From Bacteroidales bacterium (GTDB lineage: Bacteria > Bacteroidota > Bacteroidia > Bacteroidales > Bacteroidaceae), in contig JALFUO010000006.1 of NCBI GenBank assembly GCA_022784065.1, positions 1-48,347 of the forward strand: DNA of 48,347 nt, read 5' to 3'. The notes beneath the pieces are model-generated. The model ran no database searches. It was not told the origin of the DNA and saw only the letters and a list, made by a program, of their open reading frames with translations. The number at the start of each line of letters is the position of its first letter. Position 1 is the stretch's first letter. Made by a program: the position numbers and the translations under genes. This document shows, in pieces, positions 9,728-19,118 of this stretch.

Positions 9728-10417
9728 CTACTCGTGAGACCTTGTTTTCCCAATCAAATACTTTTCCAAACCTGTGCGGCGCAGGCGGCAGGCGGGGCAT
9801 TCGCCGCAGCCGTCGCCGGGAATGCCGTTGTAGCAGGTGAGCGTTTCGCGGCGTACGAGGTCGAGCACGCCGAGTTCATCGGCAAGCGCCCACGTCTCGC
9901 ACTTGTCGAGCCACATGAGCGGCGTGTGGAGCACAAACTGGTCTTCGAGGGCGAGGTTGAGCGTCACGTTGAGGCTTTTGATAAAAGCGTCGCGGCAGTC
10001 GGGATAGCCCGAGAAGTCCGTTTGCGACACGCCCGTCACGATGTGGCGAATGCCGTGCTGCTGCGCAAACACAGCGGCAATGCTGAGGAAAAAGAGGTTG
10101 CGTCCAGGCACAAACGTGTTGGGCGGCGTGCCGGCAGGTTTTTCTTTATCCATAGCGACAGTCGGGTCGGTGAGCGAGTTGCGGCTCAGTTTGGCGATAA
10201 AGGGAATGTCCATGCGCTCGAAGCGCACGCCAGCCTTCATGGCAATCTTTTCAGCCAGTTCCACTTCGAGGGCGTGCTTCTGCCCGTATGCGAAACTCAG
10301 AGCCGTGACGCGGGCAAAGTGGCGCTTTGCCCAAAAGAGGCAAGTCGTAGAGTCCTGGCCGCCACTGAATACGACGAGGGCTTCCTCGTCGCGAATGTTT
10401 TTGATAGGGTCGATCAT
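9728..10417 (-). CDS. queC: 7-cyano-7-deazaguanine synthase
   Basis: Trimmed to [35 protein letters not shown]-terminal [30 protein letters not shown] zinc site. Confidence 0.93.
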   Translation of the reverse strand: MIDPIKNIRDEEALVVFSGGQDSTTCLFWAKRHFARVTALSFAYGQKHALEVELAEKIAMKAGVRFERMDIPFIAKLSRNSLTDPTVAMDKEKPAGTPPNTFVPGRNLFFLSIAAVFAQQHGIRHIVTGVSQTDFSGYPDCRDAFIKSLNVTLNLALEDQFVLHTPLMWLDKCETWALADELGVLDLVRRETLTCYNGIPGDGCGECPACRLRRTGLEKYLIGKTRSHE

Positions 10418-10423
10418 ATTTTT

Positions 10424-10461
10424 AGTAAACGAGTAGATTAGTAAACAAGTAGACGAGTAAA
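10424..10461. repeat. Octamer repeat copy 4 (AGTAAACGAGTAGATTAGTAAACAAGTAGACGAGTAAA)
   Basis: Same octamer periodicity as the arms at 248-350, 1289-1397 and 20413-20587. Confidence 0.7.
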
Positions 10462-10475
10462 ATGGTTGATGGTTT

Positions 10476-11168
10476 TTACAAATCCTTGATGCGCCAAAAG
10501 CCGTAGCGCACATTGTCGTCGATGGCATCTTCGCCCTCGATGCGCTTGAGCAGCCGCACGATGCGCACCGTGAGGGGCAAAACAATGATTTCGTAGAGCG
10601 TCTTGAGCAGCACTTGCGTGAGCATCATCACGGGCAGCACCTGCCAAGGCACCACGCCGCCCAAGGCCAAGGGGAAGAAAATCAGCGAGTCCACGCTCTC
10701 GCCAGCCACCGTGGAGAGTATGGCGCGGAGCGAGAAGCCCTGGCCTTTCGGCGCGTTGCGCTTCATGCGGCTCATCACGTAGGCGTTCACGAACGAACCT
10801 GTGAGAAAGGCCGCGAAGGAGGCGGCGGTGATGCGCGGCGCAAGGCCGAAGATGGCATGGAAACCCGCCTCGCCCGTCCAATACGCCGCGCCGGGCAGGG
10901 CATCTGCCGCCGCGCCGAACGCCACGAAAAGGAAGTTCATCAGGAAGCCCAGCCAAATGACAAGGCGCGCCTTGCGGTAGCCCCACACCTCAACGAGGCA
11001 GTCGTTGATGATGTAAGACACGGGAAAGACGATTAGCCCCGCCGTAAGTTCCAGCGGGCCGAGCGTCACTTGCTTAGTTTCGAGGATATTCGCTGCTATC
11101 AAGCATACACAAAAGACTACCCCAAGCAGCATAAAGGGGAGGCTTACAAACGTTTTGTCTGTCTTCAT
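10476..11168 (-). CDS. Queuosine precursor transporter (YhhQ/VUT family)
   Basis: 230 aa multi-[51 protein letters not shown]; next to queC/queF. Confidence 0.88.
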   Translation of the reverse strand: MKTDKTFVSLPFMLLGVVFCVCLIAANILETKQVTLGPLELTAGLIVFPVSYIINDCLVEVWGYRKARLVIWLGFLMNFLFVAFGAAADALPGAAYWTGEAGFHAIFGLAPRITAASFAAFLTGSFVNAYVMSRMKRNAPKGQGFSLRAILSTVAGESVDSLIFFPLALGGVVPWQVLPVMMLTQVLLKTLYEIIVLPLTVRIVRLLKRIEGEDAIDDNVRYGFWRIKDL

Positions 11169-11250
11169 TGTTCTTGTTTTTTACGAGGTTTGTCAAGCAC
11201 TCGGCGGGCGCAGATGCGACCCTATATATATAATTATGTGGCGGGCGGTG

Positions 11251-11802
11251 TTATTGTTCGCCCTCTTCGCCAGTGGTGTCTTGTCGCATATCGCGCACAA
11301 TGCTGCACGCGCCGCCGCCCGTGGGTATCTCCACGATGAACGCGGGTCCTTCCTCAATGCCGGGCTGCCCTATTTGCGCCCCGAAGCGGAGGGTAGCGGC
11401 AGAGGAATTCTCTTGGTCGAACGCCATGCCGAGGAGTACGCAGCCCTTGCTGTCGGCCGCAGAGACGAAGTCGGCGAAATCGCTTTTGGTGAACTGTTTT
11501 GAGAACAAATCCTCTCCGTCGCGCGTGGCAGTGATTTCTACGCGGTTGTCGTAGAACGTGCCGCCCAGTTCGTCGCTCACTGTAGGCAGTTCTGTGTCTG
11601 CCGTGCGCTTGATATTGATTTCAAATCGGTGTCCGCCGAGCGTGGCTACGTATTCGCGGTTGAGGTCGTTGTCGGCATGCGGACTGGCGGTCTGTTCCAC
11701 GGCTACGGTTTCGGTCGATTCGTTTTTCGCATCTTGCTTTCCGCCGCATGCGGTGAGCATCAGCGCGGCGGCTATCATGGCAGTCTTAAAAAATATCCTC
11801 AT
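11251..11802 (-). CDS. Hypothetical lipoprotein (possibly DUF4738-like)
   Basis: MRIFFKTAMIAAALMLTACGGKQD lipobox; 183 aa. Confidence 0.7.
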   Translation of the reverse strand: MRIFFKTAMIAAALMLTACGGKQDAKNESTETVAVEQTASPHADNDLNREYVATLGGHRFEINIKRTADTELPTVSDELGGTFYDNRVEITATRDGEDLFSKQFTKSDFADFVSAADSKGCVLLGMAFDQENSSAATLRFGAQIGQPGIEEGPAFIVEIPTGGGACSIVRDMRQDTTGEEGEQ

Positions 11803-11829
11803 TATATACTAATTGCGTTTTGTGAGTGC

Positions 11830-11971
11830 AAAGTTAGTGCAAGGCGAGAGAAAAGCAAAAGAAAAAGCAGGAAATGAAAGCCGCAGGCTTTTAATTTAAT
11901 GCTTTTTCTTTTGCTTTTCCGAGCCGCCGCCTAAGTTATATAAAGTTAGTGCAAGGCGAGAGAAAAGCAAA
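11830..11971. repeat. 30-bp direct repeat AAAGTTAGTGCAAGGCGAGAGAAAAGCAAA (11830-11859 and 11942-11971) with a partial inverted copy between
   Basis: Two identical 30-mers plus GCTTTTTCTTTTGCTTTTCCGAGCC in inverted orientation. Confidence 0.7.
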
Positions 11972-12044
11972 CGTTGAGATTCTTACCGCGCCTTGGGAAT
12001 GGCAGAAATAAGTTTCCTCTCGCGCGCGCATACGCACTTTTTCC

Positions 12045-12170
12045 CTTTCTCCAAGATGATTTTCCTTTTCTCCAAGATATTTTTCACTATCAGCAAGGAA
12101 AACTTTGTAATAAAAACTTTCTGCGGTTTAGGGAAAAAAATCTTGCCGAAAGGAAAAACTTTAACCCGTT
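12045..12170. repeat. 21-bp-period intergenic array
   Basis: Consecutive 21-mers CTTTCTCCAAGATGATTTTCC / TTTTCTCCAAGATATTTTTCA / CTATCAGCAAGGAAAACTTTG / TAATAAAAACTTTCTGCGGTT. Confidence 0.6.
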
Positions 12171-12326
12171 ACGCAAAAAAATAAGACGGCGAAAGTTGCG
12201 ATAAAAAACTTTGGGCAAAGTGAGAAACTTGTCAAAATGTCAACTAACAAAATCCTTTTGTGTTAAAAACGCGGGCGACGTTTAATAAATTTGCCTTGAA
12301 AAAGTGCATTGCCTATCAGTAAACCC

Positions 12327-12334
12327 TAACTTTG
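12327..12334 (+). promoter_or_regulatory. -7 element TAACTTTG immediately upstream of the histidine kinase ATG
   Basis: TAnnTTTG match six nt before ATG 12340. Confidence 0.45.
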
Positions 12335-12339
12335 CCCAC

Positions 12340-13839
12340 ATGAAGAAGTCCACTATTTGGTTAATCGCTTTCGTGATGGGCGCATCGTTTCTGGCGTTGC
12401 TCTACATGCAGACCCGCTATCTCGCGGAAGTGATAGAAATACGCAAAGAGCAGTTCGACGAGTCGGTGCGCCACAGCCTCTATCTCGTGGCACGCAACCT
12501 CGAGTTGCACGAAACGCGTGTCGGGCTTGAGGCAGAGTTGAAAAAAGACGGACAACTCGCCGAGGACTCGCTCGGAAAGGCCCAAGCGGCGTCCGCAGCC
12601 ATGCACCAGGGCGTTGAAGAAATAGAGATACCGGCGGTGTCGAACAATACCGTGCCGCAGAAGTTCTTCTTCGCCAAGCGCCGCCGCCTGCCCGTCGACG
12701 AGGCGTTTCGCGACAGCGTGCGCCAGCGGTACATCTACCAGCGCGGACTGCTGGACGAGGTGGTTTACGACATTCTCTACGAAACTAACGAGAAACCCCT
12801 CTACGAGCGCATAGACTTCTCCCGAATGGACCACGACCTCCGCACCTCCCTCAAAAGGAACGGCATCGACATAGACTACCACTTCTACGTCACCACCTCC
12901 GACGGGCGCGAAATCTACCGTTGCTCCGACTATACGGCCGAGGGCGAGGACTTCACCTACAAGCAGGTGCTCTACCCCAACGACCCGCAGGCGCAGATGG
13001 GCTTGCTCTACATACACTTCCCCGAAATGCAGAAGTACATCTTCTCGAGCGTGCGCTTCATCATTCCCGCCATCGTGTTCACCCTCGTGCTGCTCATCGC
13101 CTTCATCTTCACAATATATACCATATTCAGGCAAAAGCGGCTCACGGAGATCAAGAACGATTTTATCAACAACATGACGCACGAGTTCAAGACGCCCATC
13201 TCCACCATTTCGCTCGCGGCGCAAATGCTCGGCGACGGCTCCGTGACGAAGAGCGAATCGATGCTCAAGCACCTTTCGGGAATTATCGTAGACGAAACGA
13301 AAAGGCTGCGTTTCCAGGTGGAGAAAGTGCTGCAAATGTCGATGTTCGAGAAAAAAGCCGATACCTTCAAGCGCAAAGAACTCGACGCCAACCGCGTCAT
13401 TCAGGACATCGTCAACACTTTCCGCCTCAAGGTCGAAGCCTCCGGCGGCAGCGTCGATGCCCACGTGGACGCAGCGAACGACACGGTGTTTGTGGACGAG
13501 ATGCATTTCACCAACGTGGTGTTCAACCTCATGGACAACGCCATAAAATATAAGCATCCCGACCGCCCCTTGCAGCTCCGCGTCTCCACCGAGAGCACCG
13601 ACAGCCGCTACATTATCCGGGTGGCCGACAACGGCATCGGCATCAAAAAAGAGGACTTGAAAAAGATTTTCGAGAAATTCTATCGCGTCCACACCGGCAA
13701 CCGCCACGACGTGAAAGGCTTCGGCCTCGGGCTGGCCTACGTGAAGAATGTGGTCACCGCCCTCGGAGGCAATATCCACGCCGAAAGCGACTTTGGCCGC
13801 GGCACGACCTTCATCATCTCCCTGCCGCTGCTGAAATAA
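12340..13839 (+). CDS. Membrane sensor histidine kinase (RprX-like)
   Basis: Two TM segments; H-box FINNMTHEFKTPISTI; NLMDNAIKY, RVADNGIGIKKEDL, GFGLGLAYVK. Confidence 0.9.
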   Translation: MKKSTIWLIAFVMGASFLALLYMQTRYLAEVIEIRKEQFDESVRHSLYLVARNLELHETRVGLEAELKKDGQLAEDSLGKAQAASAAMHQGVEEIEIPAVSNNTVPQKFFFAKRRRLPVDEAFRDSVRQRYIYQRGLLDEVVYDILYETNEKPLYERIDFSRMDHDLRTSLKRNGIDIDYHFYVTTSDGREIYRCSDYTAEGEDFTYKQVLYPNDPQAQMGLLYIHFPEMQKYIFSSVRFIIPAIVFTLVLLIAFIFTIYTIFRQKRLTEIKNDFINNMTHEFKTPISTISLAAQMLGDGSVTKSESMLKHLSGIIVDETKRLRFQVEKVLQMSMFEKKADTFKRKELDANRVIQDIVNTFRLKVEASGGSVDAHVDAANDTVFVDEMHFTNVVFNLMDNAIKYKHPDRPLQLRVSTESTDSRYIIRVADNGIGIKKEDLKKIFEKFYRVHTGNRHDVKGFGLGLAYVKNVVTALGGNIHAESDFGRGTTFIISLPLLK

Positions 13840-13952
13840 AATCAGCAAACGATTAGGAAAAACGCCCCCAACTCGCGAGGCCTTAAAAAAACTTGTTGGC
13901 TAAATAATGATCCAAGACAATATCAATACTAACTCTTAAATTCAAAACGATT

Positions 13953-14666
13953 ATGGAAACGAACTTCAACGACGAAAAGATGAGCATCCTGCTCTGCGAA
14001 GACGACGAAAACCTCGGCATGCTGCTCCGCGAATATCTGCAAGCCAAGGGCTACAACACCGAACTCTATCCCGACGGCGAGGCAGGCTTCCGCGCTTTCA
14101 GCAAAGGAAAGTACGACCTCTGCGTGCTCGACGTGATGATGCCTAAGAAAGACGGCTTCACCCTCGCCAGAGACATCCGCCAAATCAACGACGAAGTGCC
14201 CTTCATCTTCCTCACTGCCAAGACGCTCAAGGAAGACATCTTCGAAGGCTTCCGCGTGGGTGCCGACGACTATCTCACAAAGCCCTTCTCCATGGAAGAA
14301 CTCACCTTCCGCATCGAAGCAATCCTGCGCCGCGTGCGCGGAAAGAAGTCGCGCGACCGCGTGGTCTACAAAGTGGGCAGCTTCACCTTCAACACGCAGA
14401 AGCAGACCCTCACGCGCGGCGAGGAAGTGACGAAGCTCACCACCAAGGAGAGCGAACTGCTCCGCCTGCTCTGCATCCATATGAACGAGGTGCTGCAGCG
14501 CGACTACGCGCTCAAAACCATCTGGATCGACGACAATTATTTCAACGCCCGTTCCATGGACGTCTACATCACGAAGCTGCGCAAGCACCTCAAAGACGAC
14601 GAGAACGTAGAGATTATCAATATCCACGGCAAGGGTTACAAGCTCATCAGCTCCGAGCCGGAATAA
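13953..14666 (+). CDS. OmpR-family response regulator (RprY-like)
   Basis: MSILLCEDDENLGMLLREYL; CVLDVMMPKKDGF; C-terminal winged helix SMDVYITKLRKHL...IINIHGKGYKL. Confidence 0.92.
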   Translation: METNFNDEKMSILLCEDDENLGMLLREYLQAKGYNTELYPDGEAGFRAFSKGKYDLCVLDVMMPKKDGFTLARDIRQINDEVPFIFLTAKTLKEDIFEGFRVGADDYLTKPFSMEELTFRIEAILRRVRGKKSRDRVVYKVGSFTFNTQKQTLTRGEEVTKLTTKESELLRLLCIHMNEVLQRDYALKTIWIDDNYFNARSMDVYITKLRKHLKDDENVEIINIHGKGYKLISSEPE

Positions 14667-14690
14667 GGATTGACAGTACTGAACATAAAT

Positions 14691-14729
14691 AAGCAGAGGC
14701 ACGCCCCAAAGCGGGGCGTGCCTCTGCTT
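14691..14729. terminator. Bidirectional terminator between the response regulator and the convergent helicase gene
   Basis: AAGCAGAGGCACGCCCC-aaagc-GGGGCGTGCCTCTGCTT, 17-bp perfect stem. Confidence 0.85.
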
Positions 14730-14749
14730 GCTTATGGCCTGCCGGGAGA

Positions 14750-16624
14750 TTAGGGACGCGTGCAATATTCATACAGCCGCTTGTAAAACTTGTGGCGGCA
14801 AAGGGTGTCGGCATCGCCGAGAATGATAAGTTTGAAGCGGGCGCGGGTGATGGCCACGTTCGTGCGGCGCAGGTCGGACAAGAAGCCGATTTCGCCGCCT
14901 GGGTTCGAGCGCACCAGCGAGAGGATAATCACGTCGCGCTCGCTGCCCTGAAAGGCATCCACCGTGTTGATGGTGATTTGCCGGCGCAACGGGCGCAGGT
15001 ATTCGTCGCTCTTGATGAGCGAGCGCAGATACTGCACCTGGGCGCGATAGGGCGAGATGATGCCGAAACTCACGCGCTCCTCCGCGAGCCGATGCCTGCC
15101 CACCTTCTCCGCATAGGCTTTGAGCGCGGCAACGGTGGCTGCAGCCTCTTTCTTATTGATGCGCCCGAAGGTGGCGCCCACAAACGCCTCGTTGCCCCGG
15201 CCGCCGTCGTCTTCATCATCGGCCGTGACGTTTATCCACGTCATCGGCTCGTCGAGTTCCTCCGCAAGCGACCGCCCGAGCACCTCCGGCGCGGCTTCGA
15301 GCCTTCCGCCGTAAAACCATTCCGAAGAAAAGCGCATCAGCCTTTCGTTCATGCGATACTGCATCGTGAGCAGCCGCACCGCTGCAGGGTGCATCTCCGC
15401 CAGTTGCTCAGGTATCGTGACTGCCAGCCCGCTGCGCATCGCCTCGGGGCATTTCACAGTGGGCGGCAACTGCTTGTGGTCGCCGGCGAAGACCACGCGG
15501 TCGGCTTTGAGCATGGCAATCCAGCAAGCGGCTTCGAGCGCCTGCGCCGCCTCATCGATAAAGAGCGTGTGGAAGCGGCGACCCGTCATCACGGGGTTTC
15601 CCGCGCCAGTGAGCGTGGAGGCGATGACCCGCGCATTGTCGAAGAGCGCGTGGCGGATACGCAGTTCCAACTCATCGGCGCGCTCGCGCAAGCGGTATAT
15701 CTTTTGATGGAAATCCGCCCCGCGCTGCCGCCTCGGCTGCGACATCAGGGTGCGCAGCGTGCGGCGTATCTGCCAGAGGGCGGGATAGTCGGGGTGCTCC
15801 TCGAAACGCCGCTCATAGGTGTTGGCAAGCATCTCCGGCGTGACGCGCGTGGGGTTGCCGATGCGCAGCACGGGAATGCCCCGCGCCGCGATTTGCGATG
15901 AAATCCAGTCGACCGCCGTGTTGCTCTGCGCACACACCAGCACCTGCGGCTCTCGGCGCAGCACTTCGCTCACCGCCTCGACCAGCGTGGTGGTCTTGCC
16001 CGTGCCCGGAGGGCCGTGCACCACGAGCACCTCACGCGTGTTGAGGATATCGCGCACCGCCTGCTCCTGTGCCGCGTTGAGCCACGGCAACCTCGTGGCA
16101 CACCCCACGGCGGCGGGCGGTGAAAGCGGCGTGCCGCCGTGGATAATGTCGCGCAGCAGGGCCGTGCGGTCGCCTTTGGCCTCTGCCACGCGGCGCAGCG
16201 CATCGAACATCAGGCGGTAAGTCGTCTCGTCGAAATAGAGCTGCACGCCCAGCTGCTCCCGGCTTTGGAGCGTGGCAAGCGCCGCCTCGCTGGGCAGCGT
16301 CACCGTGAGGCGGTCGTCCTCGGCGAAGCACACCGTGCCCGTGACGGGCAGGAACGTCTGGCGGCCGGTGGCATCGGCAGAGAAGAAACAGACGGCGCGG
16401 CCATACTCAAAGTTATGGTCGGCGTCGTCTGTTTCCGTTTTAATGATTTCCACCGTGAAGCGGTCGAGCGAGTTATAGCGTGCCCTGCCCGTCGTGACGG
16501 GAAACCAGCAGTCGCCGCGCCTTTTCTTGCGCTCGATGCCCATCGTCTGGCTGTCGCGCTTGAACGCCGCCTTCTCGTATTCGTATTCCCGCCGCAGGAG
16601 TTCGGCGTGTTTGGAAAGATTCAT
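14750..16624 (-). CDS. SF1 DNA/RNA helicase (UPF1/IGHMBP2-like, AAA domain)
   Basis: VVHGPPGTGKTTTLVEAV Walker A; LFIDEAAQALEAACWIA; GDHKQLPPTVKC; NTVDAFQGSERDVIILSLVRSN. Confidence 0.93.
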   Translation of the reverse strand: MNLSKHAELLRREYEYEKAAFKRDSQTMGIERKKRRGDCWFPVTTGRARYNSLDRFTVEIIKTETDDADHNFEYGRAVCFFSADATGRQTFLPVTGTVCFAEDDRLTVTLPSEAALATLQSREQLGVQLYFDETTYRLMFDALRRVAEAKGDRTALLRDIIHGGTPLSPPAAVGCATRLPWLNAAQEQAVRDILNTREVLVVHGPPGTGKTTTLVEAVSEVLRREPQVLVCAQSNTAVDWISSQIAARGIPVLRIGNPTRVTPEMLANTYERRFEEHPDYPALWQIRRTLRTLMSQPRRQRGADFHQKIYRLRERADELELRIRHALFDNARVIASTLTGAGNPVMTGRRFHTLFIDEAAQALEAACWIAMLKADRVVFAGDHKQLPPTVKCPEAMRSGLAVTIPEQLAEMHPAAVRLLTMQYRMNERLMRFSSEWFYGGRLEAAPEVLGRSLAEELDEPMTWINVTADDEDDGGRGNEAFVGATFGRINKKEAAATVAALKAYAEKVGRHRLAEERVSFGIISPYRAQVQYLRSLIKSDEYLRPLRRQITINTVDAFQGSERDVIILSLVRSNPGGEIGFLSDLRRTNVAITRARFKLIILGDADTLCRHKFYKRLYEYCTRP

Positions 16625-16677
16625 TCAGTGTCGCTTCGCTATTTAGTCTAAAATCTTTAGCGTCTTTTCTTTTTTTA

Positions 16678-16713
16678 CTTGCATCGTTTGAAGCGGCCCT
16701 CAAACGATGCAAG
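16678..16713. terminator. Hairpin with 14-bp perfect stem CTTGCATCGTTTGA/TCAAACGATGCAAG
   Basis: Inverted repeat with an 8-nt loop between the OM-protein stop and the helicase start. Confidence 0.55.
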
Positions 16714-16772
16714 CGGTTTTATGGTTTTTTGCCAATATCATGAACTAATTCAACTGACGGGCTTAGGAGGCA

Positions 16773-17468
16773 TCAAGGCCTATGCTGCGCAGGCGGCAGT
16801 GGACGGTCGTCGCCGCGCTCCACGCTGACGCTGATTTGCACGGCGGCCTTTTCGCTAATCTTGAAGTCGGCAGCCACGCCGAAGCGGTCGCGGCCGCGCC
16901 AAGGCAGCCCGGGCATTAGGCAGTCGCTGCGCAGGGAAGAAGCATCGCGCGGCAGGAGCGACTTGTTAAAATAGGCGTAGAGCGCGATGCGGTCGTTCAC
17001 GCGATAGCCCAGCTGCGCCGCCAGCCCCACGTCAGTAAAGCCGAACGGGCCCCAGGTGAAATGGTCGGCATAGACGCCGCCGGCAAAAGAAAATTTCTTG
17101 CCCAGGGGCATCATATAGGCAAAGGCCGCCGTCTGCCCCCAGCCCGCGCCGCGCGGCGAGTGCTTGCCCAGCCCCGCCGTGACGCTTGCCGAAAAGGCGG
17201 CGTTGAAACCTTCGTGCAACGGCCAAGCCAAACCGCCCGGACCGCCGCCCAGAAAAGAGAGTTCTGAAAAGAGCGGCGAGGAATAGCCAAACAGGGTCGT
17301 TGTGGGATAATAGCCTGCGCTTTGCGCTGCGATACTGTCAGCCGGCACTGAAACCTGTACCCCTGCCACGCTGTCGGGCACCGTGCGCACCTCCCGCACC
17401 TCCTGCGCTGCGGCAGGCAGGGCGAGCAAAAATATCGTGCCGAATAATATTTTTGCCAGCAATTTCAT
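16773..17468 (-). CDS. Hypothetical exported, probably outer-membrane, protein
   Basis: Signal peptide MKLLAKILFGTIFLLALPAAAQ; aromatic/glycine-rich alternating segments. Confidence 0.65.
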   Translation of the reverse strand: MKLLAKILFGTIFLLALPAAAQEVREVRTVPDSVAGVQVSVPADSIAAQSAGYYPTTTLFGYSSPLFSELSFLGGGPGGLAWPLHEGFNAAFSASVTAGLGKHSPRGAGWGQTAAFAYMMPLGKKFSFAGGVYADHFTWGPFGFTDVGLAAQLGYRVNDRIALYAYFNKSLLPRDASSLRSDCLMPGLPWRGRDRFGVAADFKISEKAAVQISVSVERGDDRPLPPAQHRP

Positions 17469-17634
17469 AAAGCCTAAGATTAATACAACTGCAAATATAT
17501 GCAGAAATAAGCATTTCAAGCCCCGCCTTTGCTAAGTTTCTTATAAGATAAGGCGCAATTATTTCCCAAAAACTTTTGTATTTTCAAATCTTTAATGCAA
17601 ATTTGCAAAGTTAATCTATCAAAACACTACGCTT

Positions 17635-18723
17635 ATGGAAAACTATACCGCCCCGAAGTGTGGGCTCAAAAGAGAGGATTTCCAAAAGGAAGTCAACGGC
17701 AAGGCCGTAGATTTGTTTTTCTTGACTAATGAAAACGGCATGGAAGTGGCCGTTACCAACTACGGCGGCTCGCTCGTGGCTATCATGGTGCCCGACCGCA
17801 ACGGCAACTATGCCAACGTTATCCAAGGACACGATAATATCGACGACTGCCTCAATTCGCCCGAACCTTTCCTCAGCACGCTCGTAGGCCGCTACGGCAA
17901 CCGCATCTGCAAGGGTCGCTTCACGCTCAACGGCAAGGAGTACCACCTCGCCGTGAACAACGGGCCGAACCACCTGCACGGCGGCCCCACGGGATTTCAC
18001 GCCCGCGTGTGGGACGCAGAGCAAATCAACGGCCATGCGCTCGTGCTGCGCTACGTGTCGCCTTATTATGAGGAGGGCTTCCCCGGCGAGTTGTCGATGA
18101 CCGTGATGTACACGCTGACCGACGACAACGAACTCGTTATCGACTATAAGGGAACGACCAACAAGAAGACGGTGGTGAACATGACGAGCCATGGCTTCTT
18201 CTCCCTCGCAGGTATCGCCAACCCCACGCCCTCTGCAATGAATGTGGTGTGCCAAATCAACGCCGATTTCTTCGTGCCCATCGACGAAAACTCTATCCCG
18301 ACGGGCGAAATCCGCAGCGTGAAGGGCACACCTTTTGATTTCACAGAGCCGCACGCCGTGGGCGAGCGCATCGACGACCCCGACTGCCAGCAAATCAAGA
18401 ACGGCGCCGGCTATGACCATTGCTATGTGCTCAACAAGCGCGAGCCGGGCGAGCTTTCTTTCGCCGCCAAAATCACGGAGCCTGAAAGCGGACGCACCAT
18501 GGAAGTCTATACCACCGAACCGGGCGTGCAATTCTACTCCGACAACTGGGCAGACGGCTACAAAGGCCAGCACGGAGCAACCTTCGGCCGCCGCAGCGCG
18601 CTCTGCTTCGAGGCACAGCACTTCCCCGACAGCCCCAACCGCGCACACTTCCCCAGCGTGGTGCTTAAACCCGGCGAAGTCTATACGCAAAAGACGATTT
18701 ACAAGTTCGGCGTCGAAGCATAA
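17635..18723 (+). CDS. galM: Aldose 1-epimerase
   Basis: NYGGSLVAIMVPDRNG, GRYGNRICKGRFTLNG, NNGPNHLHGGPTGFH, VVNMTSHGFFSLAG. Confidence 0.93.
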   Translation: MENYTAPKCGLKREDFQKEVNGKAVDLFFLTNENGMEVAVTNYGGSLVAIMVPDRNGNYANVIQGHDNIDDCLNSPEPFLSTLVGRYGNRICKGRFTLNGKEYHLAVNNGPNHLHGGPTGFHARVWDAEQINGHALVLRYVSPYYEEGFPGELSMTVMYTLTDDNELVIDYKGTTNKKTVVNMTSHGFFSLAGIANPTPSAMNVVCQINADFFVPIDENSIPTGEIRSVKGTPFDFTEPHAVGERIDDPDCQQIKNGAGYDHCYVLNKREPGELSFAAKITEPESGRTMEVYTTEPGVQFYSDNWADGYKGQHGATFGRRSALCFEAQHFPDSPNRAHFPSVVLKPGEVYTQKTIYKFGVEA

Positions 18724-18807
18724 TCAGGGCAAATAGTTTATAGAGACTATATATTTTATAGATGCTTCTCGTTGGTATAATTGTGATATACTATGACTAA
18801 GGCGTTA

Positions 18808-19031
18808 CCTGCCTGGAAGGCAGTACGGAGCGAAGCGACGATAACCGGGGACGCAGTCCTCGGTGGCTTCTATTGCAATAGTACTGCCTGGAAGGCAGTA
18901 CGCCTGTGGAAAAGTTTAAGGAGCAAGTCCTGTGGCGTAGTGCCTTCCAGGCACATCGTCCTTTCAACGCCTTTCCGAGCACTTCGTGCCCGGTTACTAT
19001 CGCTTCGCTCTGTAGTGCCTTCCAGGCACTT
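18808..19031. repeat. Nested inverted repeat (cruciform-forming) with four TGCCTGGAAGGCA/GTGCCTTCCAGGCAC motifs
   Basis: Left arm TACCTGCCTGGAAGGCAGTACGGAGCGAAGCGACGATAACCGGG matches the reverse complement of CCCGGTTACTATCGCTTCGCTCTGTAGTGCCTTCCAGGCACTTA, with a second inner arm pair. Confidence 0.8.
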
Positions 19032-19118
19032 AATACATAATAGCAATTCGACCAACGCGCAAACCCTATAATTTTCTAAGAACACAATATTAATTTCTAA
19101 AAAACAAAATCTAAAACA

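Noticed and set aside
9221-11168. queF/queC/transporter set as an unusual deazaguanine DNA-modification (Dpd-like) cluster
   Set aside because: No dpd genes are present; this is consistent with ordinary queuosine biosynthesis and salvage.
12361-13848. 495-aa minus-strand ORF opposite the histidine kinase, and the similar 500-aa ORF 7085-8587 opposite pgi
   Set aside because: Both are opposite complete well-conserved genes and lack recognisable domains.
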